A stretch of 34,665 nucleotides of DNA from NCBI GenBank assembly GCA_013203845.1, contig JABMPE010000549.1, positions 1-34,665 on the forward strand. The letters are read 5' to 3'. Origin of the DNA: Rhodopirellula sp. Its GTDB lineage: Bacteria; Planctomycetota; Planctomycetia; Planctomycetales; Planctomycetaceae. Shown one piece after another: positions 15,327 through 24,371 of the stretch. The position numbers were made by a program, and so were the translations under genes. The notes under the pieces were generated by a model. The model did no database searches. It saw only the letters and a program-made list of their open reading frames with translations, and was not told where the DNA came from. The first letter of the stretch is position 1. Each line of letters begins with the position of its first letter.

Positions 15327-17737
15327 ACGACTTCATTGATGACAACTCCAGTCAGGCCGATGCTGTGGCGGATCCCGCTGCGAATGATCCCGCTGCAACT
15401 GAACTCGTTGCGTCCCGTGAGCTGCCCGTACTTCCTCTGCGTAACAGCGTGCTCTATCCGCAGGTGACAATGCCGTTCGGGGTCGGACGAACGGAATCTA
15501 TTCTGGCGGTCGAGGCTGCGTTGCTGAGCGAAGACAAACACCTGCTCGTTTTTGCACAGAGAAATTCAACGATTGAACAACCATCAGCAGAGGATCTGTA
15601 CGAAGTCGGGACGGAAGCCGTCATCAAACATATGGTTCGCGGTAAAGACGGATTCAATCTGGTCCTGCAAGGTGTCGAAAGAGTTCGGCGTGTTGAAGAG
15701 GTGCAGGCGACTCCGTTTCTGTCGCTGCGAGTCGAATCTTTCCCGTTGCCCGACGACAAGTCACCGGCAACTGAAGCGCTGCTGCTGGAAGTGATGAAGG
15801 TCGCATCGCGTTTTCATGAACTCAGTGACATCGCCGGTGACGTTGACTTCGGACAGTTTCTCAGTCAGCTCGACGATCCACTGCAGACGGTCTTCATGCT
15901 GGGCGCCATGCTTTCTCCTGATCTGGAGAAAGCACAGCGACTACTTGAGATGACCAGTCGCGAGGCTGCGTTCCGAATTCTGCTCGAAGAGCTGTCACAC
16001 GAAGTCCAGGTGCTGGAATTACGTCGTGAGATTGCCAGCCAGACACAATCGGAGATCACCGACGAACAACGCAAGTTCATCCTGCGCAAGCAGCTTCGCA
16101 CCATTCAAAAGGAGCTGGGAGAGCTGAGTCCGGAAGAGGCGGAAGTGATTGACCTGAGAATGAGACTGGATGGGCTGAAAGTCTCCGATGACGTACTGGC
16201 CGAGTGCAATCGGGCACTGGACCGGCTGGAAAGTCTGCCAGCGTCGTCCTCCGAGTACCAGGTGCTGCGATCTTATCTGGAACTTGTATTTGATCTGCCC
16301 TGGTCGGAAGAAACGACGGACAACCTGAACCTCGCATCGGCCCGATCGATTCTTGACGCGGATCATTACGGACTGCGAGATGTCAAAGAACGAATCATCG
16401 AGCAACTCGCCGTACTCCGACTGAATCCCAAAGCGTCGGCTCCAATACTGTGTTTCGTGGGGCCGCCGGGAGTCGGCAAAACATCTCTGGGACAGTCCAT
16501 CGCGCGGTCGCTGGGACGGAAGTTCGAACGCTTCAGTCTGGGCGGGATGCACGATGAGGCCGAGCTGCGCGGGCACCGTCGAACGTACATTGGAGCGATG
16601 CCTGGCCGCATCATCCAGGCGGTCCGACGCGCTTGCGTCAGGAATCCAGTCATTATGCTCGATGAAGTTGACAAGCTCGGACACGACTACCGAGGTGATC
16701 CTGCAGCGGCTTTGCTGGAGATTCTCGATCCGGCTCAGAACTCGACGTTTCGAGACAATTATCTCGATCTGCCGTTTGACCTCTCGAAAGTGTTTTTCAT
16801 TCTGACGGCCAATACGCTTGACACAATCCCGCGACCATTGCTCGACCGAGTCGAAGTGATTCGGCTGTCAGGTTACTCGGATGAAGAGAAGCTGGAGATA
16901 GCGAAGCGATACTTACTGCCGCGACGGCTTGAGCAAACGGGATTGAAGCCGGATGAACTGATAATTCCGGACGAGACCCTGCAGAAAGTTATCCGGCGTT
17001 ACACACGGGAAGCGGGTGTCCGCGACGTTGAGCGTCAGTTGGGGGCATTATCCCGGAAGGTGGCAGTCGACTTCGCCGAGGGACGCACGAAAGCGGTCAT
17101 CGTCGAGTCGGAAGAGCTGTCGAAGTTCCTCGGCAGCGAGCGTTTCTTCCCGGAGGAGGCTCGAAAGGAAATGCCACCGGGAGTGGCGGCCGGCCTGGCA
17201 TGGACGGAATCCGGCGGAGAGGTCCTCTACATTGAGGCGCTGCTGGTGCCGGGCGAGGGCAGCGACATCCTGTTGACAGGTCAGTTGGGCGACGTGATGC
17301 GTGAATCAGCAAGAACTGCACGCAGCTACGTTCTTTCCCACTGTGAGGAACTCGGCATCGATCCTCCACACGGAAATGTCCATCTGCATGTGCCAGCCGG
17401 GGCGGTTCCCAAAGACGGACCATCGGCTGGCATCACGATGGCCACGGCGCTGACGTCTCTGTTTTCGGGGTGTCCGGTTCGTCGCGACACAGCGATGACC
17501 GGCGAGATCACGCTGACGGGTCTGGTGTTGCCCATCGGCGGAATTCGCGAGAAGGCCCTGGCTGCCCGCCGCTCAGGAATGACTCGAATCATTCTGCCAG
17601 CGGCCAACGAAAAGGATCTGGCCAACCTTCCCGAGTCTGTCCGCGAGGACATTGAGTTCATTCCCGTCTCAACAATCAGCGAAGTGCTGGCTGACGCAAT
17701 TCCTGGCTTAGCCGAGCGAGTACCGACCGGGGTTTAA
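15323..17737 (+). CDS. lon: ATP-dependent protease Lon
   Basis: An 804-aa cytoplasmic AAA+ serine protease that degrades damaged and regulatory proteins. The N-terminal LON domain begins at about residue 34 (LPVLPLRNSVLYPQ). The AAA+ module has Walker A GPPGVGKT at 380-387 and Walker B IMLDEVDK. The protease domain has the catalytic dyad S701 (DGPSAGIT) and K744 (REKALAAR), 43 residues apart as in E. coli Lon. Length is normal. The 4-nt overlap with hsp20 puts it at the end of the dnaJ-hsp20-lon operon, joining holding, refolding and degradation in one transcript. Confidence 0.97.
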   Translation: MNDFIDDNSSQADAVADPAANDPAATELVASRELPVLPLRNSVLYPQVTMPFGVGRTESILAVEAALLSEDKHLLVFAQRNSTIEQPSAEDLYEVGTEAVIKHMVRGKDGFNLVLQGVERVRRVEEVQATPFLSLRVESFPLPDDKSPATEALLLEVMKVASRFHELSDIAGDVDFGQFLSQLDDPLQTVFMLGAMLSPDLEKAQRLLEMTSREAAFRILLEELSHEVQVLELRREIASQTQSEITDEQRKFILRKQLRTIQKELGELSPEEAEVIDLRMRLDGLKVSDDVLAECNRALDRLESLPASSSEYQVLRSYLELVFDLPWSEETTDNLNLASARSILDADHYGLRDVKERIIEQLAVLRLNPKASAPILCFVGPPGVGKTSLGQSIARSLGRKFERFSLGGMHDEAELRGHRRTYIGAMPGRIIQAVRRACVRNPVIMLDEVDKLGHDYRGDPAAALLEILDPAQNSTFRDNYLDLPFDLSKVFFILTANTLDTIPRPLLDRVEVIRLSGYSDEEKLEIAKRYLLPRRLEQTGLKPDELIIPDETLQKVIRRYTREAGVRDVERQLGALSRKVAVDFAEGRTKAVIVESEELSKFLGSERFFPEEARKEMPPGVAAGLAWTESGGEVLYIEALLVPGEGSDILLTGQLGDVMRESARTARSYVLSHCEELGIDPPHGNVHLHVPAGAVPKDGPSAGITMATALTSLFSGCPVRRDTAMTGEITLTGLVLPIGGIREKALAARRSGMTRIILPAANEKDLANLPESVREDIEFIPVSTISEVLADAIPGLAERVPTGV

Positions 17738-18003
17738 GGTCTCCGCCGCAGTTTAAGATCAAAGCGGTTTCTCGTCGGCCTTTTCGTCTTCTGAGCAGCC
17801 GATTGAGTGATGGGCGATTCTCGTCGCATGGTGAACCAGTCGGCGGAGCCAGCGAGTAGTGTCCAAACCGACTCGATGATGTCCTGCAATGTTGCTCATA
17901 CGGCTTGCAACGCTATTTCAGGAGAGCCGAGCAGGTTCAGGAGAACCGAAAGGCTGGAATCCAGATGTCGCGTCAGCGCGTTGCCGGATTCCGATTGCGC
18001 TTC

Positions 18004-18675
18004 TCACTTCACCGGGGCGACACGGGCTCCCGAGAGTGTTGCCGGATCGGTGTTTGTATCGAGCAGAACCCGTTGACCGGTGGCGGTTGGTCTTGCCCGG
18101 AGAACTTTGAGATTCACCTCGGTTTGCTCCTTCATTGAGGACTCATGTATTTCCAGATACGGCTTCTGATCAGCCTGTCCTGATGACAGCCGTATCAGGT
18201 GACTTTGACCGGAATTCTCCTGCGGCGTTCTTGCGTCGAAGAGAATCAGTTGTGAACTTCCGGGCAACCCCGAGAAGCTCGGCGTCGTTGCCAGTACTGC
18301 TTGTTTATCGACATCACCGTCCTCAAGTCGGCTTGAAACAGACAGGTAGGCGGTGTCGTCCCAAAGCTCGTCAATACCCAGGAAGACCTGTCGCTGATGT
18401 TTGTGATTAAACATCTCCAATGCCGGTTCATTCGAGTCGAGACCCAGCACGAGTCGCTCTTGTCCATTGCTGTCGCTGATGACGACTTTTTTAACACGCA
18501 ATGTGTCAAACACTCCGTCTCCCCGCTTCTCAGCCAGGTCGGGCGCCGCGGCACCGACCATCAACACGGCGACGGCACCGACACTCAATCCAACCACAAT
18601 TCGTTTGAAAAACTGATTCTGGCGTTCGAGTGTTTCCAGCCGATTCTCAAGGTCTCTGACGTCAATATCTGTCAT
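18004..18675 (-). CDS. Membrane-anchored coiled-coil protein of unknown function
   Basis: The start chosen is the ATG at 18675, preceded by AAGGAAG; it gives 223 aa. Residues about 3-25 are a charged coiled coil (DLENRLETLERQNQFFKR), followed by one apolar segment (IVVGLSVGAVAVLMVGAAA). The remainder would lie outside the membrane. It contains strand motifs of the type VISDSNGQERLVLGLDSN and FNHKHQRQVFLGIDE, which look like a repeated unit of two beta strands; I recall similar units in other bacterial exported proteins. No catalytic motif is seen. It lies 79 nt after the cytochrome gene on the same strand and may be co-transcribed with it. Confidence 0.75.
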   Translation of the reverse strand: MTDIDVRDLENRLETLERQNQFFKRIVVGLSVGAVAVLMVGAAAPDLAEKRGDGVFDTLRVKKVVISDSNGQERLVLGLDSNEPALEMFNHKHQRQVFLGIDELWDDTAYLSVSSRLEDGDVDKQAVLATTPSFSGLPGSSQLILFDARTPQENSGQSHLIRLSSGQADQKPYLEIHESSMKEQTEVNLKVLRARPTATGQRVLLDTNTDPATLSGARVAPVK

Positions 18676-18754
18676 TGGAATACTTCCTTTGGACAAGTGA
18701 CCTGACCACCGCTTGTGGCGCAAACAATACGACGATGACCGCTTTCACCAGTCC

Positions 18755-19213
18755 TTACATGTAGGTCGGGTAGGCAGTCGGCTCGTGTGGTTTCAGTTCG
18801 TAGTGTGACTGTAAAAACTTTACCAGATCGATCAGCTGCTGCACGGTCATGACTTCGTTGTAATTCAGCATGCGGGATTCCTTGCCCTCGTCGTCTTTCG
18901 TGACATCCTCTTTGGCGTAACCTTTTGCCACTTTGTGAGAGGGGTTGATGATCGACGTGACAAGCTCGCCATACGTCTGAATTCGGTCGACTTTTCCGCC
19001 CAACCGCACAGCCATGTCGGTGGCGTTTTCTGCCACTGGAAACTCCAGGCCGTTGACCTGGTGGCACGCGTGGCATTGCAGTTCCGCGAACACTGCTTGT
19101 CCTCGCTCGACGTCTCCATCCGGCAAAGTGAACCCACGACCCGACTGAGGCGTCGGAGCACAACCCATCGCAAACAGCGCACCCAGTACCGTTACATTCA
19201 TTAGACGGGACAT
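18755..19213 (-). CDS. Small c-type cytochrome lipoprotein
   Basis: A 152-aa exported mono-haem electron carrier. The signal ends in a lipobox (LFAMGC, Cys at about 18), so the protein is probably lipid-anchored. The haem motif CHACH follows FAELQ near residue 47-51. The axial Met cannot be assigned with certainty; MLNYNEVMTVQQLIDLVKFL near the C-terminus is the usual end helix of class I cytochromes and supplies Met candidates. GAGGAG precedes the ATG. A weak sigma-54-like site lies upstream at 19301-19316. Confidence 0.9.
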   Translation of the reverse strand: MSRLMNVTVLGALFAMGCAPTPQSGRGFTLPDGDVERGQAVFAELQCHACHQVNGLEFPVAENATDMAVRLGGKVDRIQTYGELVTSIINPSHKVAKGYAKEDVTKDDEGKESRMLNYNEVMTVQQLIDLVKFLQSHYELKPHEPTAYPTYM

Positions 19214-19300
19214 CCCAGACTCCTCGGCTTTGACGGGGCAGGATTCTCAAGCCACTCCCTGGCGTTTTCCGCACACGCTCATTCGCTCACGAAAGGCTAA

Positions 19301-19316
19301 TGCAAACGGAATGCCG
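19301..19316 (-). promoter_or_regulatory. Weak sigma-54-like promoter before the cytochrome gene
   Basis: The minus strand reads CGGCATTCCGTTTGCA. The -12 half (TTGCA) is perfect, the -24 half keeps GGCA, and the spacing is correct, with 9 of 13 defined positions. It also overlaps a 10-bp palindrome (CCGAATTCGG, 19314-19323). The predicted start is near 19290. Confidence 0.25.
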
Positions 19317-19497
19317 AATTCGGTAACTCGGTGAATTTCCTTATCCAGCGTCGTTGAGCCCGCACACAACCTGCCCCCGGCCCGAGTCGTCTGCTCTGGA
19401 CGCTCTCCTGCCCGCCACTGGCTTCCCTAACGCGAGTCCTCCGCTTACAGAACCTCGCCGATACACGCCAAGCACCAGCCGGCCCTGACTCACCATC

Positions 19498-20149
19498 TGT
19501 CCGTTCCATTCGCCGGACAGCGGAAGCGCGTCGACGAGCACATCGGTCAGATGAAGCCGCGCGTCTGGCGTCGACTCTCGTGCGGACCGGGCCTGAAAGG
19601 CGAGCGTCTGTACGACAGGGCCTTCGTCTCGTGGCCTGGTTCGCAGGACGAAGACTTCACACGCGGCTTTCTCGTGCGGCGATCGATCAGCGATCCCGAC
19701 GATCTGGCTTACTACTTCACGAAGGCTCCGAAAGGAACGCACTTGAAGACGCTGGTGCGCATCGCCGGCAGTCGGTGGGCGATCGAAGAATGCTCAACCT
19801 CTGGTTGACCTGAAGAAGCTGGAGCAGGCCAAACAGGAAACCGGCCTGAACGAGTACGAAGTGCGTTCGTGGATCGGCTGGCATCGACACATCACACTGT
19901 CGATGCTGGCTCATGCGACTCTGGCGGTGATTCGCTCGCGAGCCCACTCGGCCGCTTCAAAAAAGACAGCGTCAATCTGATTTCTGTCACCGTCCCCGAA
20001 GTCAGAAAACTCATCACTCGACTCGTATTCCCATGCCACAACTCACCGGACCAAGCACTCGAATGGTCCCACTGGCGACGACGACACCAGCATCACGCTC
20101 GACTCTGCCACTACAGGAAAAGAGGACACGACCCACCAAATCATTGAAA
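19498..20149 (+). pseudogene. Broken IS701-like transposase
   Basis: The central and C-terminal parts of a DDE transposase are spread over shifted frames. From about 19510 the frame reads AGQRKRVDEHIGQ, then LSCGPGLKGERLYDRAFVSW, then GFLVRRSISDP and [12 protein letters not shown], with the catalytic Glu. Here about 27 extra bases and a stop interrupt it. It resumes in another frame as [20 protein letters not shown] and [17 protein letters not shown], and ends near 20147 with VPEVRKLITRLVF and EWSHWRRRHQHHARLCHY. These blocks and their order fit IS701. The N-terminal third is missing. It lies just upstream of the large exported-protein operon. Confidence 0.75.
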
Positions 20150-20288
20150 TACAACTGTAGTACGAAAGAACAAAACACGTAATTGGCGGCAAATCGTTCC
20201 GATGCGTCGCATTCGCACTCATAGTGTGCGGTCAGGCACGGCATAGCTGTGACGACGTCAATTGTCTGACCAGAATGCCATCAGTTGT

Positions 20289-20302
20289 GCTGGTTAACCA
20301 GC
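20289..20302. promoter_or_regulatory. 14-bp perfect palindrome upstream of the exported-protein operon
   Basis: GCTGGTTAACCAGC reads the same on both strands and lies 176 nt before the ATG at 20478. It sits in the spacer 20150-20477, which otherwise holds no gene. It could be an operator for a dimeric regulator. Chance occurrence is possible. Confidence 0.35.
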
Positions 20303-20477
20303 GGCAGTTTCGACATGACTGGTCTGACTGTGTTTAGTCTGCATTGCCAAATACTCACGCGGCGGCACAGATTCTGCTGACGTCAGCTCTCGTGCGTTGA
20401 CTGAATGACTTGAGCTCGTTGGACGAGAGCCGTGTGGACTCCGGGCTGTTTTGAGCGGCGCTGCCGAGGAAGTTCTC

Positions 20478-23400
20478 ATGGCCCGACATTCTGGTTTGAT
20501 CGTCGTTCGTGCAGCTCTGACTGCGGCTTTGCTTGTGGCGTCTATCGCCGAGATTAGTGCCCAGGACGGGCTCTACAATGTAGAGCTGAGTCGCATGGAA
20601 TTTTATCGCCTGCTCGATGCCAAAGAGCAGGACCTGGTGCGGAGCCTGTCGTACAACACTGATGGCTCGGTAAATCGCGGTACGAAGGAGTACCAGAAGG
20701 CCTTCAAAGAATTCAGCGACTACGAAAAACAACTACGGAAGGATTACATGTCGCGGCGGGGGCGGGACGATGCCCTGGTGAATGTCTTTGAAGATGCCGG
20801 ATTCGATCCCGATCAACGGAGTCGACTTTTTTCAGATAGCGGAACAGCCCCCGGCGAGCGACTTGGTGGTCCCCAGGGCCGAAACACAATCGATCGCGCG
20901 CCGATTACTTCACAGGACACGCAGACTCCTCATCGTGATGTGAAACCTGGCGATTCGAGTTCGGTTCCGCCGAGCGCGATTGATCGCGGAGAAAAGGACT
21001 TTTACCGCGGCGAACTGGGGGATCGCGACATTACGGCGAAATCAGCCGACGACGTGAGTCGTATCAAACAGACGGCAGAAGCAAAGGGTTACACCGTTAT
21101 TGATTCGGGTGATGGCTATATCCACATCAAGGAGTTGGACACGATTGTCTGGCACGAAGACAGCGATGCCTATCGGCAATATCTGAAGGACAAGGATGCG
21201 TTCAAATCCAGGCTGGCCAACCCAGAATACATTGCCGGTGGCAAAGACGCGGGAGCCATTCAGCAGGTCTCGAAGGTACAGAACCAGTTCAAAGCCGGGC
21301 AACCGCCGGGTAGCCGTGTTCCGTCGGATCAGCTTTCACTGGAACGTGCGAAGTACGCTCAGAATCTGGGCAAGGCCGGGCACAAGATCGACTCAACGAT
21401 TGTGCAACGTGGTCAGCCAACCGTAACGACTACGGAAACCCGGGACAAATTTCGAAAACTTGCGCAGGGACAGGATCAGCGGGTTGTCCTGGGAACCTTC
21501 GGTGAAAAAGATCCGGCTCACGTCGACAGAGTGCTGAGCAAACTCCGCGATGAAGACGTGGTTCAGACACTGAAAGACAGCATCGACGCCGATCACGAAT
21601 CGCGAGTCAACCAGAAAAAGTATCTCCACGACCGAAACCGCGAGCTGGCGGAAGGAATTGCCGAAGCCACGGAAAACGGCAACGTCATGGATCAGCGTCT
21701 GCGTGAAGCAGAACTCGCTGACAACACTCGCCGCATCGCGGAGCTTGACGATATTGATCGAGTTGAACAGATGACGAAGGACGTACTCGTCGAGAAGAAT
21801 CCTCAGATACGCCGTAAGATTTTCGATATCGAAGACCCGGTTCATCCTCGGCACGGCGGCCCAGCCGGTGTCGATCCCGATGTGCCCCGCCCCGATGCCG
21901 ATTCTTCACACGTTGCTCGCCCACCGGACGCCGATCCAGGAACGACCGGTTCGCGGCCCACGGAAAAGCCTCGCACCCGGCTCAGCAAAGCGAAGTCTCT
22001 GGTCGCGGAGTACGGAGCCGATGCGTTCGGGGCCGCGATGAGTCTTTACAACCGTTACACCGAAGAGTCCGAACGAGCGACTCGCGAGGGGAAACCAGTT
22101 TCGCAGGCTCGTGTCACGCTGCTGGTTGCCGCCGACCTGGCAAATATCACCGACGTTTACGAGGGACTAACGGGGCTGGCCGATGAAACAACGACCGGAA
22201 CATCGGACTACATCAAAGACCAGCTCAAGTACTACGAGCGTGCCGGAGTGGATGCGTCGAAGTTCAGCTTTCGAGCAGCACTTGCCCTGAAGGCTTCCGT
22301 ACGAGGAACAATCCTCGGGACATGGCAGGGCTGCAAAGCACTGCCGGGTGTCAACACAGGCATTGGCGCGGCAGAAGGAATCTACGCAATCGGGAGTGCC
22401 GGTTCCGACGCTGCTCGCGAGCAGGAACACACGGCTCTCGTCGAAGAGTTCAACCGAATCACTCAGTCAGACAATCGTGACGCGGCACTCGCCAGTGCAA
22501 AGCAAATGGCAACGCGAATCCGGACATTGCACGCGTCGCACCAGAAGTTCGATGGAGCCCTTAGAGCCATTGATGCAGAACTCACCGGGATGCTCGAAAA
22601 ACTTCAACCGGTTTCCGAGCCGCTTAAGCAGCGTGAAGAGTACGTCTGGAACATCGTTGAGGCTGCTCGAAAACTGCATGCGGAAGGCAACTTCAGCCAC
22701 GCGGCATTGTTCGATCGGCTGGATGCCTCGGTCCTGCGTTTCAACACGATTGCGAAACTGGCGGACGAAGCGCGGAGTTCAGTGGAATCCGGTAAGGCCG
22801 AGATGTCTTCAACGAAGGCGGTCTATGAAGGTCTGGTCCGGGACTTTGAAATCGAGAACGCACGCCACGGAGACACCGTTACTGCGGCACAGGGTGTCAT
22901 GCGTCTGGGTGAGGGACTTGCAGAAACCGGGTCTATCGCCGGACTCCTGGATTCGCTGCGCAACGACATGACGGTGATTAATCAGGCGGACTCCGCGGCC
23001 GTGGACATGCTGCTGAGCTATCGCGACGCGCTGAAGTACTTGCGTCAGGTCCAGCCGCCTCTGTTCCAGGCTCAGGCTTCGCTGGATCGCGGGTTGAAAT
23101 TCTTTCGCAACGAAGCCATTCGAAAAGACGATTCTGGAATGGCTCAGCAACTCGCAAGTCTCCAGGCCGTTCTGGAAGACACGCAGATCGATCCAGGTCG
23201 CCTCGATTACTACTCCAGTCGAGTCGATTCACTGGTCAGCGAAGTCACTCGAATCGGTCAGATCACCCGCGACATGAACGTGCCACCCGAAAGCGGTTTC
23301 GAGAAGTTCGATCTTTACGCCGAACTGGCGAGCGAAGCGGCAACACCGCTGCAGCAGTCGATCGCATCGACCAGCCAGGCACGTGAAGGTGCTGTGGAAG

Positions 23401-24371
23401 CGTTGAAGCGTCTGCGGGAATCGCTGCTGACAACACCAATCCCAGTTCCGGACACATCAAAACCAACGGCACCGCCACCGGGAAGTTACGTGGTGGCAAC
23501 AGCGATTAACCGCCGTGACAAACGGAACCTGACAATCGAGGAAGTGCAGGAGGATATGACGAATGGTCCGTTCGGGGATGATGGCAACGTGGGAATCGCC
23601 TTCAACAACCGCACCGGTGAAGCAACCGGCGATCTGCACTACGAGAAGTTGGCCGTGATGGGACGAACCGAGTCCGGTAGTCTGGTCTGGGCCTGTGCCT
23701 ACGTCACCCTCGAAGGCCGCGGACGTGTCGACGTCAAAACCGGCAGGTTTGAACTTTCGCTGCAACCCAATAAATATTCTGGACTGGGACCTGTCACCAC
23801 TTCCCCTAACGAACGACCACGGGGAATAGGTATCGTCCAACACGTGAATGGCGATGAATCGTGGGGGTTCGGGAGCGTCTGGGGAGAAACGGTCCGCCGA
23901 TCGACGGCCGTTAAAGCAGTTGGTATTGATCCGAAAAACGTGACCGCTCGTGTGACCGGTCAGATTGACATGGCCCGAGGCGGGGGCACTGCCAGAATAC
24001 AACTGGGCTCTCTTCCCGAAGAGACGTGGACGACAGCGCCCATCGGGAGTGTTGTCCTGCGTTGGCCGGTTCACCCCAGTTCTTACGAGTCACTCAGGAA
24101 ATATCGCGTTACTTTTTTCAGCCTTACGTTGTGGCCGACTTCTCGCGAAGCATCTGACGCGGCTCGAAAAGGCGGGCTGTCAGACAGCCTGACCGTTCTT
24201 GAGCGAAACTACGATTTCAGACCTGACCCACGCAGAATACGACTGCGAGTGGGACGTGTGATCATCGCAACCGAAACCCTATATCCGCTCCGTGATCTCA
24301 AACCGGCGGCAGAAGTGATCTTTGCTCCTTTCGTCACAGGTCTTCGAGAAATGGGGCTGGACGATGAATAG
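20478..24371 (+). CDS. Giant exported coiled-coil protein of unknown function (1297 aa)
   Basis: The start is the ATG at 20478, preceded by GAGGAAG at 5 nt. Residues 1-28 are a signal peptide (cleavage after ISA). The parts in order are: a charged, mostly helical region to about 450; a Pro/Asp-rich linker at about 454-505; a helical block with apolar stretches at about 545-571 (ARVTLLVAADLANITDVYEG) and 601-645 (rich in Gly and Ala); a long helical, coiled-coil region to about 980; a Pro-rich linker at about 985-1005; and a beta-rich C-terminal domain to 1297. Only a few Cys and no known catalytic motif are seen. I do not recognise the family. It overlaps the next gene by 8 nt, so they are probably translated together. 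It might be a scaffold or a surface or compartment protein. Confidence 0.85.
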   Translation: MARHSGLIVVRAALTAALLVASIAEISAQDGLYNVELSRMEFYRLLDAKEQDLVRSLSYNTDGSVNRGTKEYQKAFKEFSDYEKQLRKDYMSRRGRDDALVNVFEDAGFDPDQRSRLFSDSGTAPGERLGGPQGRNTIDRAPITSQDTQTPHRDVKPGDSSSVPPSAIDRGEKDFYRGELGDRDITAKSADDVSRIKQTAEAKGYTVIDSGDGYIHIKELDTIVWHEDSDAYRQYLKDKDAFKSRLANPEYIAGGKDAGAIQQVSKVQNQFKAGQPPGSRVPSDQLSLERAKYAQNLGKAGHKIDSTIVQRGQPTVTTTETRDKFRKLAQGQDQRVVLGTFGEKDPAHVDRVLSKLRDEDVVQTLKDSIDADHESRVNQKKYLHDRNRELAEGIAEATENGNVMDQRLREAELADNTRRIAELDDIDRVEQMTKDVLVEKNPQIRRKIFDIEDPVHPRHGGPAGVDPDVPRPDADSSHVARPPDADPGTTGSRPTEKPRTRLSKAKSLVAEYGADAFGAAMSLYNRYTEESERATREGKPVSQARVTLLVAADLANITDVYEGLTGLADETTTGTSDYIKDQLKYYERAGVDASKFSFRAALALKASVRGTILGTWQGCKALPGVNTGIGAAEGIYAIGSAGSDAAREQEHTALVEEFNRITQSDNRDAALASAKQMATRIRTLHASHQKFDGALRAIDAELTGMLEKLQPVSEPLKQREEYVWNIVEAARKLHAEGNFSHAALFDRLDASVLRFNTIAKLADEARSSVESGKAEMSSTKAVYEGLVRDFEIENARHGDTVTAAQGVMRLGEGLAETGSIAGLLDSLRNDMTVINQADSAAVDMLLSYRDALKYLRQVQPPLFQAQASLDRGLKFFRNEAIRKDDSGMAQQLASLQAVLEDTQIDPGRLDYYSSRVDSLVSEVTRIGQITRDMNVPPESGFEKFDLYAELASEAATPLQQSIASTSQAREGAVEALKRLRESLLTTPIPVPDTSKPTAPPPGSYVVATAINRRDKRNLTIEEVQEDMTNGPFGDDGNVGIAFNNRTGEATGDLHYEKLAVMGRTESGSLVWACAYVTLEGRGRVDVKTGRFELSLQPNKYSGLGPVTTSPNERPRGIGIVQHVNGDESWGFGSVWGETVRRSTAVKAVGIDPKNVTARVTGQIDMARGGGTARIQLGSLPEETWTTAPIGSVVLRWPVHPSSYESLRKYRVTFFSLTLWPTSREASDAARKGGLSDSLTVLERNYDFRPDPRRIRLRVGRVIIATETLYPLRDLKPAAEVIFAPFVTGLREMGLDDE

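Noticed and set aside
17807-18138. Short plus-strand frames after lon
   Set aside because: They overlap the end of the clear minus-strand coiled-coil gene or lack motifs and ribosome sites.
19341-19742. A 133-aa minus-strand frame opposite the transposase remnant
   Set aside because: It is the complement of IS701-like coding sequence on the plus strand; no protein motif is seen.
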